From NCBI GenBank assembly GCA_029215795.1, contig JARDYH010000004.1:219411517-219475516 (forward strand): a DNA stretch of 64,000 nucleotides, written 5' to 3'. The DNA comes from Anniella stebbinsi (lineage: Eukaryota > Chordata > Lepidosauria > Squamata > Anniellidae). Shown here in pieces: positions 9,926 through 20,707 of this stretch. Positions within the stretch are counted from its first letter, which is position 1; every line of letters starts with the position of its first letter. The translations under genes were made by a program, and so were the position numbers. A model generated the notes under the pieces. That model saw only the letters and a program-made list of their open reading frames with translations, did not search any database and was not told the DNA's origin.

Positions 9926-10469
9926 GAGGAGAAGACCCCTGGAAGAAACAATATTATCGACAGTAGTGGGATGGGTGAGTGGGCAACTGTACAATCTGAG
10001 TGTTTTTAATGAAACATTTCCACCTAACTGAAAACTGAAACGACAGCATATTTGGTGCAATCCTCCAATGTACCAGCAGCGATTTCCTTTTTATCACTGG
10101 GCTCCGACTTGTGTGGCATTAGTCAGAATACCTGTGAGGCCAGTCAATGTTGCCAGCCGTGAGTAGCCTCCACCGACAACACACACCATTTTGAGCTTGG
10201 CGATCTTTCAATCTGGCCGCCAAGGAATTGCAACAACGGGAGTACAGCTGAGACTTGACGAGTTCTATTATGTCATGTAAAGCACCGTAGTTTAGCTTTG
10301 TTCCATGTGCAAGGAGTGGTGTGTATGTGTGTGTTTTAATACGAGAGAAAATTCAAAGATATGATCCTCCACATGGTCTGTAGCGGTACAGTCCTGCACA
10401 GGTTTCCACACAACATCTGGCAAACCGTGTAGCTTGGCTCCTTGATACATTGAGCTACGGGTTCAGTTC
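9926..10469. other. No recognisable gene or repeat
   Basis: Unique-looking sequence with a short GT run near 10321-10334. Confidence 0.4.
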
Positions 10470-10640
10470 TGAATTATTATTGGTATTATTATTGATTACA
10501 TTTATATACCAACCCATAGTTGTAGCTCTCTGGGTGGTTTACAAAGATTACAAAGAATCACTTCTGCCGATAAGGTATTCAACAGCATTTGGGGTAGACC
10601 AACTTATTCTTCCAGCTCTTGGCTTAATTATTTATTTAAT
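10470..10640 (-). mobile_element. L2 LINE 3' tail, antisense
   Basis: ATTATTATTGATTACATTTATATACCAACCC, split here as ATTATTATTGATTACATTT then ATACCAACCCATAG, followed by AGCTCTCTGGGTGGTTTAC, matches the L2 3' UTR of the copies at 25837 and 32681. Confidence 0.7.
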
Positions 10641-10662
10641 CAATTAATATACGTGCTAACTA

Positions 10663-10703
<41 letters not shown>
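10663..10703 (+). repeat. (TATC)n microsatellite
   Basis: About ten uninterrupted TATC units. Confidence 0.95.
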
Positions 10704-11060
10704 GATTAACAGAATCACAGACTGAAATGCATTATCATAACTACAATAGCTCATCAGTTAAAATATTCAAAATCAAAACTAAAAAACACAGTAAGTACTA
10801 AACAAACTACCTGGGCAGCACAATAATTCAGAGATGGCTTGGGTTAAGAATGGTGTGTGTGTGTGTGTGTGTGTGTATGTTTAAATTTGCCACAAATGGT
10901 GTCTCCTGTATACCTGGAGAGAGGGCATTAGAGAAAGTGGGTGCCACCACAGAAAAGCCACCACATGGCAATCTGGACGTTGTGACAGAGCCAGCAAGTT
11001 CTCTTCCAATGAACGTAGTGATTGCACTGGAAGATGATCTCTCAGGTGGCATTATGATCT
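10704..11060 (-). mobile_element. Probable LINE 3' UTR, antisense
   Basis: A-rich stretch (AAAATATTCAAAATCAAAAC) then GGGCATTAGAGAAAGTGG and GCCACCACAGAAAAGCC, reminiscent of the antisense L2 C-terminal/3' UTR junction. Diverged. Confidence 0.4.
10853..10876 (+). repeat. (GT)n microsatellite
   Basis: Twelve uninterrupted GT units. Confidence 0.95.
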
Positions 11061-11739
11061 GGATCTGCCTGTGTGGAAGAACCTGTCTTTGACCAGAAGA
11101 TCGATTGGATGGCCTTTTGGCTGAGTAAGCTCATACTGTTCTATCATTGTGACATTCTACTGCATTTTTCTTGTCTTTTCAGCTTGGCAGGCCCAGAAAG
11201 TGTTGCATGCTTTCAAGGAGCTGCCAGCCAAATTTAGCTGAAGTGCACGTTTCTGGCAAGATTGGGAGATTCCTACTCGGATGAAACACCAGAAGAAGTC
11301 CTAAAGAAGCAAAAATACTTTCAGTGTGACCAACATTTCTGAGGAAGGTTTCACATATTTCTACCTAGGCCCCACAGAGGATATAATGTTATATTTTTAT
11401 TCATGTATTTAAAACTTGTTTTATATCATGGATGGCTTAGAGACCACACCAGTCAGGAAGCTGGACAAAAACTTTATTGTCTCTCTCCCACAAGAACAGA
11501 GAAAGGCAACAGGAAACTCCAGAGACAACTAAATCCAGTGCCACCTGGTGACTACATCATGTATTGCAGCATTCATGCACTACCCTGTAATAAAATATAT
11601 CCATGGTAGTTTATAGCAGCTCATAAGACATAATAAAATAAAATAATCTATTAAACAGCAGTTGACAACAGTAAAATGCAGCACTAAAATAGTCACAGTA
11701 GACACAAAAAAATCCTAACATATTTTTAAAGCCATGTGT
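11061..11739. other. Unannotated; A-rich LINE-like remnant
   Basis: 11620-11720 is A-rich (AATAAAATAAAATAATC) like an antisense LINE tail. The remainder is unrecognised. Confidence 0.35.
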
Positions 11740-11960
11740 TTATTATTTATTTAGCATTTTTTTAAAGACTGCCTTTAAGGGTCGGAGCCTAATTCATTTG
11801 TTTAAAGCATTTTCGTATCTCTGTTCAGTCAAAAAAGGTTCCCAGAGGAGCTTAGAAAGATGAATAATAAGACAGCCGCTGCCCTCAGCCTTATAATTTA
11901 AAATACACGACACAAAAGGAAAACAGAGCGGGTGGAAGGAGGAAAAAAGAAGCAGCAAAC
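11740..11960 (-). mobile_element. LINE/SINE 3' tail, antisense
   Basis: TTTATTATTTATTTAGCATT, GGTTCCCAGAGGAGCTTAG, AATAAGACAGCCGCTGCCCT and ATACACGACACAAAAGGA occur in the order of a common squamate interspersed repeat tail read on the opposite strand. Confidence 0.55.
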
Positions 11961-12345
11961 TCAGGTACTTGTTCCTGGCAAAAGGTTCTTATAGGTGTTC
12001 TTTCTGGCAGTGAAGGCCAAAGTGAGCTCCATGCACCTGCTATTGCTCTGGTCAATTTATGGGGGGCAAGGGTGGTATCCCCGTTGCTATGATGTTCTAT
12101 CTGGGAGGCAGGAGGTGCAATTTCCAAATGGACTTTGGTCCCCAGCTGTTGGATGAAGCCAGACTGTCCTGTTGTTCTACTAAAATGTCTGGGAATGATT
12201 CATTTCCTTTTTTAAAAAAATCTTCGCCTAGAATCATGAAGGTGCCTGGTGAGCCTCCTTGTGTAGACAGATGAACAAGTAAGGGACTGCAAGTGAAAAG
12301 TCCATCTCCCAGGTCTCCACCTACCTAACTTCAGACTGCAGGGAA
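11961..12345. other. No recognisable gene or repeat
   Basis: Unique-looking sequence; nothing nameable. Confidence 0.4.
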
Positions 12346-12410
12346 ACCTAGAGGAAAGCCTGTGAAAAAGATCTTAGTGTACGAGCAGGTTGATGTGGGG
12401 GAAGACGTTG
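12346..12410 (-). pseudogene. L2 ORF2 C-terminal fragment
   Basis: Minus-strand translation contains QPARTLRSFSQAFL, aligning with EPTRTLRSTSKALL of the L2 at 12591-15985. Only about 20 codons survive. Confidence 0.5.
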
Positions 12411-12590
12411 ACCTGGTTTGCATGTGATGACAACCCACAGGATGGGCTGAGTATGGGTTGTTATTGAATTGTAGATTGTTGAATGAACCCAGGAAGAGAA
12501 CCCATGGTTTGTTGCTGGGTTGTGAACTCTGGGTTGTTTGTGGTTAACAGCACACAATTAAACTACAGTGCAGGGTTTGCATGTAATGAC

Positions 12591-12940
12591 AAGCTGCTGG
12601 CTGAGGGGGCCTGGGAAAGCCATCAACCTGCAGGAGAGGGAGGCCTGCTGCCAGGGGAGGAGAGGAGTGAGCCTGCCTGCCTGCCTGCCTGCCTGCCTGC
12701 TGGTCTTTGCTGCTGCTGCCACCACCACCACCCTCCAGAGGATTTCAGCCTGGCAGACTGCCACTCCCTGCAGGTCCAGGCCCCCAGGTTCTGAGCCAGC
12801 TACTGTGGACAATTACATCTGTCTCCCTCCCTTCCTGGGAGGGATATTTAAGCTGCTGGCTGAGGGGGCCTGGGAAAGCCATCAACCTGCAGGAGAGGGA
12901 GGCCTGCTGCCAGGGGAGGAGAGGAGTGTGCCTGCCTGCC
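12591..12940 (+). promoter_or_regulatory. Tandem 5' UTR units of the L2 LINE
   Basis: AAGCTGCTGGCTGAGGG begins at 12591 and again at 12850, a 259-bp period. About 90 bp of each unit (through the CCAGGGGAGGAGAGGAGTG stretch and the following CCTGCC repeats) are nearly identical. A second, partial unit joins directly to the coding region. Tandem 5' monomers act as promoters in some other LINEs; promoter function here is inference. Confidence 0.7.
12671..12701 (+). repeat. (CCTG)n microsatellite in the LINE 5' UTR
   Basis: About seven CCTG units. The downstream unit has only two at the same position, so the tract expanded after the units diverged. Confidence 0.9.
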
Positions 12941-13012
12941 GGCTTTTTGTTTTTGACTTTGGGTGTTTTGTTGTTGTTGTTGTTGTTGCTTTCCCCCCCT
13001 TTCCCCAGGCTT

Positions 13013-16004
13013 GAGCTATGTGCCTAGAGGGAGGATACAGGGCCAGGTAGGGGGATCTGAGGGGAGCACAATCAGGGTAGTGACGAGTAGAAGAAGATAT
13101 GGCGTTGTGAGGAGGACTTGCCAGGTTAGGGGAACAAGGCCCAGACAGTTAATGGCTGTGCCTTGTTCCGGTCCCCCTCACACCCACAGGCTTGTTGGTT
13201 GCCTTATCATCCAGCCCTCAGGCCTCCGGGTGCTGCTTTTAAATGCCAGATCAGTGCATAATAAGATCTCCCTCATCCACGACTTAATTGTGGATGAGGC
13301 AGCCGATCTGGCATGTATAACCGAGACCTGGGTGGGAGAGCAGGGAGGAGTTAGTCTCTCCCAGTTATGCCCACTGGGGTACTTGGTTCAGCATCAGGGT
13401 AGACTTGAGGGCCGGGGAGGGGGGGTTGCTGTGGTCTATAGGAATTCCATCCCCCTCTGCAGGCTCCCTGTCCATGCGACTACTGGTCTGGAGTGTTTGC
13501 ACCTCGTGTTGGGCCAACGGGACAGATTAGGGATTCTGTTGGTGTACCGCCCACCCCGCTGCTCAACAGACTCCCTAGCTGAGCTGACAGAGGTGGTCTC
13601 TGGTGTACTGTTGAGGTACCCCAGACTCTTGGTTCTGGGGGATGTCAACGTTCATGCCGAGGGCACTTTATCTGGGGCAGCTCAGAATTTCATGGTCTCC
13701 ATGACAACCATGGGACTGTCCCAACATACCATCGGCCCAACGCATGTAGCAGGGCACACTCTAGACCTGGTTTTTTCATCTGGACATGGAAATGGGGATC
13801 TGAAAGTTGGGGACTTTACATCAACCCTTCTGTCATGGTCAGATCACCACCTGCTGAGGTTTAGACTTACAGCGGCTTTTCCCCTCTGCAAGGGTGGGGG
13901 ACCCATTAAGATGGTCCGCCCCCAGAGGCTAATGGATCCAGATGGTTTCCAGAGGGCTCTGGGGAGTTTTCCAGCTGATAGGGCTGGCTCTCCTGTCGAA
14001 ACCCTGGTTGATCTGTGGAATGCAGAAATGACCCGGGCAGTTGACACGATTGCTCCTGAGCGCCCTCTCCTATGTAGAGCTCGAACGGCTCCGTGGTATA
14101 TCCTGGAGCTGAGAGTGATGAAACAAAACAGGAGACGGCTTGAGGGCAGATGGAGACAAACTCCTGATGGATGCAATCAAACACTGGTAAGTGCTTATGG
14201 TAAGCTGTATTCAGGGGCAGTGAGGGCAGCAAAAAACCAATACTTTGCTGCCACTATTCAATCATCAACTTGCCGCCCAGCGGAGCTTTTCAGAGTTGTC
14301 CGGGGGCTTTTACATGCTGGCCATGGTAGAACCATCTGAGGCCCACTGTAATACATTTGCTGGGCACTTCCAGAATAAAATCTCTGGCATCCGTCAGGAC
14401 TTAGACTGCAGTGTTATAGCAGGTGAATCTAGTGAGGTATCCAGAGCACAGGCTTGTCCTGTTTTCTTGGATGAGTTTCAGTTGGTGCAGCTCGAGGATG
14501 TTGACAAGGTGCTTGGACAGGTTCGTGCAACCACTTCCATATTGGATCCTTGCCCCTCTTGGCTAATAAAAGCTAGCAGGGATGGAACAACTGGCTGGGC
14601 CAGGGAAGTGATTAATGCCTCTTTGCAAGAGGGAGTGGTCCCAGGCATCCTGAAAGAGGCAGCAGTGAGACCACTCCTAAAGAAATCTTCCCTGGACCCT
14701 GAAAATCTTAATAACTACAGGCCAGTAGCAAATGTTCCATTCCTGGGCAAGGTCCTGGAGCGGGTGGTTGCGAGCCAGCTCCAGGCACTCTTGGATGAGG
14801 CTGATTATCTGGATCCATTTCAGTCGGGTTTCAGGCCTGGTTTTGGTACGGAAACAGCCTTGGTCGCCCTGTATGATGACCTATGTCGGGAGAAAGACAG
14901 GGGGAGTGTGACTCTGTTGATTCTCCTTGATCTCTCAGCGGCTTTCGATACCATCGACCATGGTATCCTTCTGGGACGACTGGCTGAGTTGGGAGTGGGA
15001 GGCACTGCATTGCAGTGGTTCTGCTCCTACTTGGGGGGTCGGCTCCAGAAGGTGGTGCTTGGGAACATTGCTCGGCCCCATGGATTCTCCAGTATGGGGT
15101 TCCGCAGGGGTCAGTTTTGTCCCCCATGCTGTTCAACATCTACATGATACCGTTGAGTGCAGTCATCCGGAGTTTTGGAGTGCGTTGTCATCAGTACGCT
15201 GATGACACGCAGCTCTATTTCTCCTTTTCATCTTCATCAGGTGAGGCTGTGGATGTGCTGAACCAGTGCCTGGCTTCGACAATGGACTGGATGAGGGCTA
15301 ATAAACTGAAACTCAATCCAGACAAGACTGAGACGCTGTTAGTGGGTGGTTCCGCTGACCGGATGGAGGGTGTTAAACCTGTTCTGGATGGGGTTGCACT
15401 CCCCTTGAAGGAGCGGGTTCGTAGCTTGGGGGTTCTCCTAGAACCATCTCTGTCACTTGAGGTGCAGGTGGCCTCAGTGGCACTGAGTGCCTTCTACCAA
15501 CTTCGGTTGGTGGCCCAGCTACGTCCCTATCTGGACAGGGATAACCTGGCTTCAGTTGTCCATGCTCTGGTAACCTCCAAGTTAGATTACTGCAATGCAC
15601 TCTACGTGGGGCTGCCTTTGAAGGTGGTTCGGAAGCTGCAGCTTGTGCAAAATGCAGCGGCCAGATTGATAACTGGAACCAGTAGGTTCGAACATATAAG
15701 ACGTACTCTGGCCCACTTGCATTGGCTGCCTGTATGTTTCCGAGCCCGGTTCAAGGTGCTGGTTTTAACCTATAAAGCCTTACACGGCTTGGGACCACAA
15801 TACCTGATGGAACGCCTTTCCCGACATGAACCTACCCGAACACTACGTTCAACATCTAAGGCCCTCCTCCGAGTGCCTACTCCGAGGGAAGCTCGGAGGT
15901 CGGCAACAAGAGAGAGGGCCTTCTCTGTGGTGGCTCCCCAATTGTGGAACGATCTCCCCGACGAGGCCCGCCTGGCGCCAACTTTTTTAGTGATGTGTAA
16001 GTAG
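13013..16004 (+). pseudogene. L2 ORF2: endonuclease / reverse transcriptase, frameshifted
   Basis: Encodes the enzyme that would nick target DNA and copy LINE RNA. Endonuclease motifs are visible: LLLNARSVHNK, ITETWV, GDVNVHAE and SDHHLLRF, the metal- and catalysis-related blocks of the APE-type domain. RT motifs follow: NNYRPVANVPF, FQSGFRPGFGTETAL, LLDLSAAFDTIDH (motif A), GVPQGSVLSP (motif B), YADDTQLYF (motif C, 15195-15206) and NPDKTETLL. The endonuclease frame stops at 14339; the RT continues in another frame from about 14330, then returns to the first frame near 15080-15095. The C-terminus (ERAFSVVAPQLWNDLP) is lost after about 15985, and the final residues to 16004 are read-through. 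The start is uncertain: the frame is open back to 12963 through a low-complexity cysteine run that is probably untranslated. Confidence 0.88.
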
Positions 16005-16579
16005 CTAGCTTACTTCCAAGTAGTTATCAGTGTTGAATATACCCTTCTGGTCCTTCCAAGCTCCCTCCACTCTTGCTGCTAGCTAAAAATCAAAGAGCAC
16101 AGACAGACAACTCACTCACGACTGAATTGTTACCTCTCCGGATGCAGCCAAAGCAGATGTCTTTTGTAAAAACAGGTGTAACTCTGCCCCTGAGACAACC
16201 GCTCATCACTTCTACTTTGACCAGGGTACTTCCATCGGCTCATCTGCGACCTGCCCTGACAGAAGGCAAAAGGGCAACAGCATCAGATGGCAAAACCTGG
16301 GCCCGTGCCAGCCTGCGGAAGAGTCTACTAAGGTGCTGAAAGCGGTGACAACTCTCAGCAAAGGCTTTAAAGGCCGGCCGGCACGGCACTGCAATCTAAA
16401 TCCATTCTTGCTGCGTTCGTACGCCACTACCTGTTGTGTGTCATCATGCAATGGGCCTGCTGTCAGGATTCTGTTCCATCCCTCCATCATCCTTTACTCT
16501 CTTTTTTAATTTCTTTCCAAGTTACTGATAGGAATGTTGTTCATGGGTGTCAATTTTATCCACCAAAATTACCCTGCCC
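15986..16579. other. Unannotated flank of the truncated L2
   Basis: No L2 3' UTR, no A-rich or (TAA)n tail. Unique-looking sequence with a GGCCGGCC-type site near 16373. Confidence 0.4.
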
Positions 16580-16767
16580 TATGCCCATCTGCTTCTAGTA
16601 TCAGAGGCAGTAAGCCTGAATAAACCAGTTGCTAGGGGACATGGGTGCGAGGGTGCTGTTGCACCATGACGTGGTTCCCTGGTCATCAGCTTGTTGGCCA
16701 CTGTGTGAACAGAATGCTGGACTAAATGGGCCCTTGGTCTGATCCAGCAGGGCTCTTCTTATGTTCT
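16580..16767 (+). mobile_element. LINE 3' end (CR1/L2-type)
   Basis: CTAGTATCAGAGGCAGTAAG through GATCCAGCAGGGC and TTCTTATGTTCT. Same 3' UTR as 7037-7420, truncated further. Confidence 0.8.
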
Positions 16768-17114
16768 GCACCATTTAAGAGAGGTACCAGTTTACCTGGC
16801 AAAGATGTCCCCACCCAAACTGCCAAACCCTGACCCTGCGATGATATGGGATAGCTTAGAAGAAAAAAAGGAAAGTATGTGTGTGGGGGAAGACCTGAAA
16901 GAGGGGTATAAAATTATGCATGGTGTAGAAAATGTGGACGCAGCACAGATGGGGAATGTGCGGCTGTCAAGGCGTTGTTGTACTACAACTCCCATCACCC
17001 CAGACAGCATAGCCAATGGTGAAGGATGATAGGAGTTGCAGTTCCAGCAGCATTTGCAGTTCCACACATTACCCATCCTTGGGATAGAGAGAGGTATATT
17101 TCCCTCTCTCACAA
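16768..17114. other. Unannotated, with family N copy
   Basis: 16960-17060 carries CTACAACTCCCATCACCCC and GATAGGAGTTGCAGTTCCAG, the inverted pair typical of family N. Confidence 0.45.
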
Positions 17115-17863
17115 TGTTAGGACCCAATGGGGTCCTCCAAGAAATCTGAATGGTGGGAGACTCAGGACAGACAAAAAGAAGTATTTATTCACAAAGTGCA
17201 TAGTGGGTTAGTTCAACCAGGAATGCAGGACCTCTTTCAGCCCGTGAGCCAAATTCCATTTCAGAGAAGCTCTCGCCCCCCACTCCACATTTCAGTGGTG
17301 GGCGGGGGCTTAAGGCAAAAGGGGCGGGACCAAAAGCAGTCTATTTTAACTGAAAGCTCTTATTGACCAGTAACTAAGCCTGAGGCTTTGCAGCCTTTTA
17401 GAATGGGGAACACAACTCTACACAAGAGCTGGGCAAGCACCAAATATCGAGCAGTCAAGAGAAAGGGGCTGAGGACAGCGGAAGAGTCACGGCTATATAG
17501 GGAACACTGGAAGGGTGGATTGGGACCCCAGGCCTGAAGTTCTGCACCCCTATGTTAACCTCTGGGATTCACTGCTGCTACAAGATGCAGTGATGGCCAC
17601 CAACATGAGCAGCTTTAAAAGGGGATTAAACAAATCCATAGAGGAGATGGTTATTGATGGCTATTAGGCAAGATGGTTATATATTGCATCCAGGATCAGG
17701 GGCAGTCTGCCTTTAAGTGCCTTTTGCTGGGGAACATGCATGGGAGGGTGCCCTTGCTCCCATGTCCTTCTTGTGGGCTTCCCACATGCATCTGGCAGGC
17801 CGTGGTGGGAACAGAATGCTAGACTAAATAACCCTATGGTCTCATCTAGCATGGCTGTTCTTT
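17115..17863 (+). mobile_element. LINE 3' end interrupted by another repeat
   Basis: Upstream piece 17115-17210 (GAATGGTGGGAGACTCAGGA, AAAGAAGTATTTATTCACA) and downstream piece 17555-17863 (GGCCACCAACATGAGC, TTTAAAAGGGGATTAAACAA, GCTGGGGAACATGCATGG, CTAGCATGGCTGTTC) belong to one LINE 3' UTR. They are separated by a family P repeat. The terminal TTCTTATG is itself split by the MITE at 17864-18219. Confidence 0.75.
17215..17500. repeat. Interspersed element family P
   Basis: GGACCTCTTTCAGCCCGTGA and TTTCAGAGAAGCTCTCG are the reverse complement of text at 41600-41700 and relate to 63600-63668. Inserted in the LINE 3' end. Confidence 0.5.
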
Positions 17864-18219
17864 GGCCTCATCTACAAGAATTCGGCTTTACGCCTGGTTA
17901 GCCGATTATGCGCATATTCGCTGAAGCGCTTTATCGTAAATGCTTGTATGCAGGAGGTAATTGAGCACTCAACTGGTGACCTTACCGGTTGTTTCAAATG
18001 CGCTTTACAGGTAGTTAATGCGGAGAATCGCTTGTTCACATAGGCAAAATGTGCTTTAAAGGCCGGAGCAAAATAAAACTCGCTATTTAACGCGCATTCA
18101 ATAATGCGCATAATCGGAGAGAAAACGCGCCTCTACGCCCGATTTGCACTCCGTTCTTGTAGAGGTAAAAATTTTAATGCGCCTTGAAAGAGCTTTAAAT
18201 GCCTCTTGTAGAGGCAGCC
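17864..18219. mobile_element. CpG-rich MITE family E, copy 1 (Harbinger-like)
   Basis: 356 bp from GGCCTCATCTACAAG to CTTGTAGAGGCAGCC, flanked by TTT (17861-17863) and TTT (18220-18222). The interior repeats ATGCGCAT, GCGCATT and CGCTTTA motifs. A second inverted terminus-like TTCTTGTAGAGG lies about 60 bp inside the right end. No transposase frame. It interrupts the LINE tail GGCTGTTC/GGTTCTTATG. Confidence 0.85.
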
Positions 18220-19722
18220 TTTGGTTCTTATGCCTTGAACTGAATCACAGGGAGAGCCTTAGAGCTTGCATGGCAGCTCCTTCTAGTATTCACGTGTATG
18301 TCTCTCCCCACTCTGGGCTAAATTGCATGGGGGTCAATTAGATCAGGAAAAACGGCATGTGAGGAAAAGGCTTTATTACCCCTCCCCAAGGGCCGTTGTT
18401 GTAAAGAAGTGGCATTCCTTGTGGATACGTTTCTTCTAGTCACAGATTTCCCATGTGATGTGGACTTTGGCCCTCAAATGGCAGATAATGGCTTATATGA
18501 TGGAATCTTCTGCCATATGAAGACGAAGAAGAAAAGAAAAACTCTCCCCGGTACATAACAAAATAGCATGTCAAGGAACAAGGTTCATCTCTAGCATGCT
18601 CCCTGAGAAGCTAGTTTTCTATGTGCAGATATAGAGCCTCATTGTCACAGCATGGGGCTGTCATTCAGCATTACGTCCAAATACAACTACAGTTCCAGTT
18701 AGTACAAATACCGAGGAAGAAAAGTAATTTCTGTCAAACCTGTTCAGCTTATGATGTTTGAATGTTGCTGAATGGTCTGTTAGGCCTTGACTATTTCTCC
18801 TGACCCGAACTTCCTAAGGTGAACATGTCTGCCTGAACCTTTCTTGTTTACCTTGATGTAAAACATACCTACCAAGATAACCTGGATTCCTTCAGCGCTG
18901 CTGATGTTGATTCTCTTTCAACTGTCACCAACATGCAGCCGTTTCATTGGGCTTCAACAGAGGGAAAGATGGGTAACAGGACCACTCTATCAGTTCTGTT
19001 ATAAGACTAGTTCATTTGGGGTCCCCCTGCCCCTGAGCAGTTTTCATCCCAGCTGGTCATAAAAAGAATGCTGTAACTTTAAGAAGTGATGGCCGAGTTT
19101 GCAATTTTCCTCCTCCCTCCTCTTCCCCTTTTCCTTTTGTGTCATCTGTTTTGGACTGTATGCCAGAGGGAGTCTTTGAAGAGCAAGATAAGATGCTTTA
19201 AATAAGTGAGCAAGTAAATAAATAAATAAATAAATAGATGAGTTTTGTGTGGTGGAGCATTGACATTTCAACCCCCCAGTGATTCAGCCTGGACACAGAT
19301 TCCCTATCTCAGAGTGGACTAGGCCTAAATTTATCTTGAGACCCTACTTTTCCCATCTAATCCCCTCACCCAATTTTAGACTTGTCCCTTCATTTATTTG
19401 AGCTGTTAACATTCCCACCACCACCTGCTGCCCCTCTGGAACCCCATTATAGTAGCAATGAAAAGTAAGGCTCTCTAATTAAGGCAAAGCAATTGGGGAT
19501 TAAGTGATGCAAAGGGGAACTTTTTGGACACCTTTAATGTGTTTAAATGTTCCTGTTGGAGCATTCGAAGGTATTTAGCTAGAACTCATTTAAAATAGAA
19601 GCCGAGGAGTTGCTCTAACTGCGCCAAAGGGGCCAATGGAAGAGGATTCTCCTTTTTAAGTTTGCAATACTCTGTTCTAATAATTGGAATATGTGATTCA
19701 TTATTACTTTGTGGAGGACTTA
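18220..19722. other. Unannotated; probable unique sequence
   Basis: 18220-18235 completes the interrupted LINE tail. 18370-18960 is non-repetitive with mixed composition. 19160-19236 ends in an (AAAT)n tract like a LINE tail. No gene. Confidence 0.4.
19215..19236 (+). repeat. (AAAT)n microsatellite
   Basis: About five units. Confidence 0.9.
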
Positions 19723-19752
19723 ACACACACACACACACACACACACACACCA
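19723..19752 (+). repeat. (AC)n microsatellite
   Basis: Fifteen uninterrupted AC units. Confidence 0.95.
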
Positions 19753-19819
19753 CTATTCAGATCTTTCCTGCAGGGAGAAAATAGCATTTGCTGGGGCTGG
19801 TTAGAAAAATGTGACGAGA

Positions 19820-20163
19820 GGCTCATCTACAAGAATTCACCTTTACGCCTGGTTAGGCGATTATGCGCATATTCACAGAAGCGCATTTATGCCTAATACC
19901 TCTGTACGAGAGGCGGCGAAGTGCATTACTGGATGACCGAAACGCGATTTAAACTGTTGACATGTGGAGAATCGCTTGTTCACATAGTCAAAATACGCTT
20001 TAACGGCCGGAGCAAAATAAAACTTGCTATTTAACGCGCATTCGATAATGTGCATAATCGGAGAGAAAACGCGCCTCTATGCCCGATTTGCACTCCGTTC
20101 TTGTAGAGGTAAATTTTTTAATGTGCCTTGAAAGAGCTTTAAATGCTTCTTGTAGAGGCAGCC
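19820..20163. mobile_element. CpG-rich MITE family E, copy 2
   Basis: From GGCTCATCTACAAG to CTTGTAGAGGCAGCC. GAG follows on the right; GAG plus one extra A precedes on the left, a possible 3-bp duplication. Same orientation as the other three copies. Confidence 0.85.
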
Positions 20164-20182
20164 GAGGTAGCCTTGAAAATAA

Positions 20183-20537
20183 GGTCCCCTCTACAAGGAT
20201 TCGCTTTTGCGCCCGGTTAGGCGATTATGCGCATAATCGCTGAAGTGCTTTTACACCTAATACCTCTGCACAAGAGGTGGCGAGAGGCGATGAAGCGCAT
20301 TAACGGATGACCAAAATGCACTTTTCAAGTAGTTAATACGCATAAGCGCTTGTTCACATAGTCAAAATGCGCTTTAACGGCTGGAGCAAAATAAAACTCG
20401 CTATTTAACGCGCATTTGATAATGCGCATAATCGGAGAGATTGCGCGCCTCTATGCCCGATTTGCGCTCTGTTCTTGTAGAGGTAAATTTTTTAAAGCGC
20501 CTTGAAAGAGCTTTAAACCTCTCTTGTAGAGGTAGCC
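20183..20537. mobile_element. CpG-rich MITE family E, copy 3
   Basis: From GGTCCCCTCTACAAG to CTTGTAGAGGTAGCC. It begins only 19 bp after copy 2 ends, in the same orientation. Its flanks differ (TAA left, CGA right). Confidence 0.85.
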
Positions 20538-20707
20538 CGATTCTTCCAAAATGATTTTGCAAACTCAGCTTCCTTTGGAACTTGGTTCAGGGTTCCTTGA
20601 CAGCTCAGGGGGAAAAGATAAAAAAATTCTGCCTTTCCTCCAAGTGCACTTGTCCAATAGTTCGGCCGGTACCAGATTCATCTTACTGGACTGAGCATTA
20701 TGTGTTA

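Larger units (their letters stand above)
12591..15985 (+). mobile_element. L2-clade LINE, 5' end retained, 3' end missing
   Basis: Order: tandem GC-rich 5' units (12591-12940), (TTG)n tract, endonuclease domain (about 13220-13870), linker, reverse transcriptase (about 14560-15400) and C-terminal domain to about 15985. The ORF ends abruptly in the PQLWNDLP region, and the usual 3' UTR with its tail is absent although present in copies at 24617 and 48531. Two frameshifts make it inactive. L2 assignment rests on the RT phrases and on the related 3' tails elsewhere in the window; CR1 clade is the nearest alternative. Confidence 0.88.

Noticed and set aside
17864..20537. CRISPR-like array from repeated GCGCAT units
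   Set aside because: No regular direct repeats with unique spacers; the pattern comes from dispersed MITE copies in vertebrate-type DNA.
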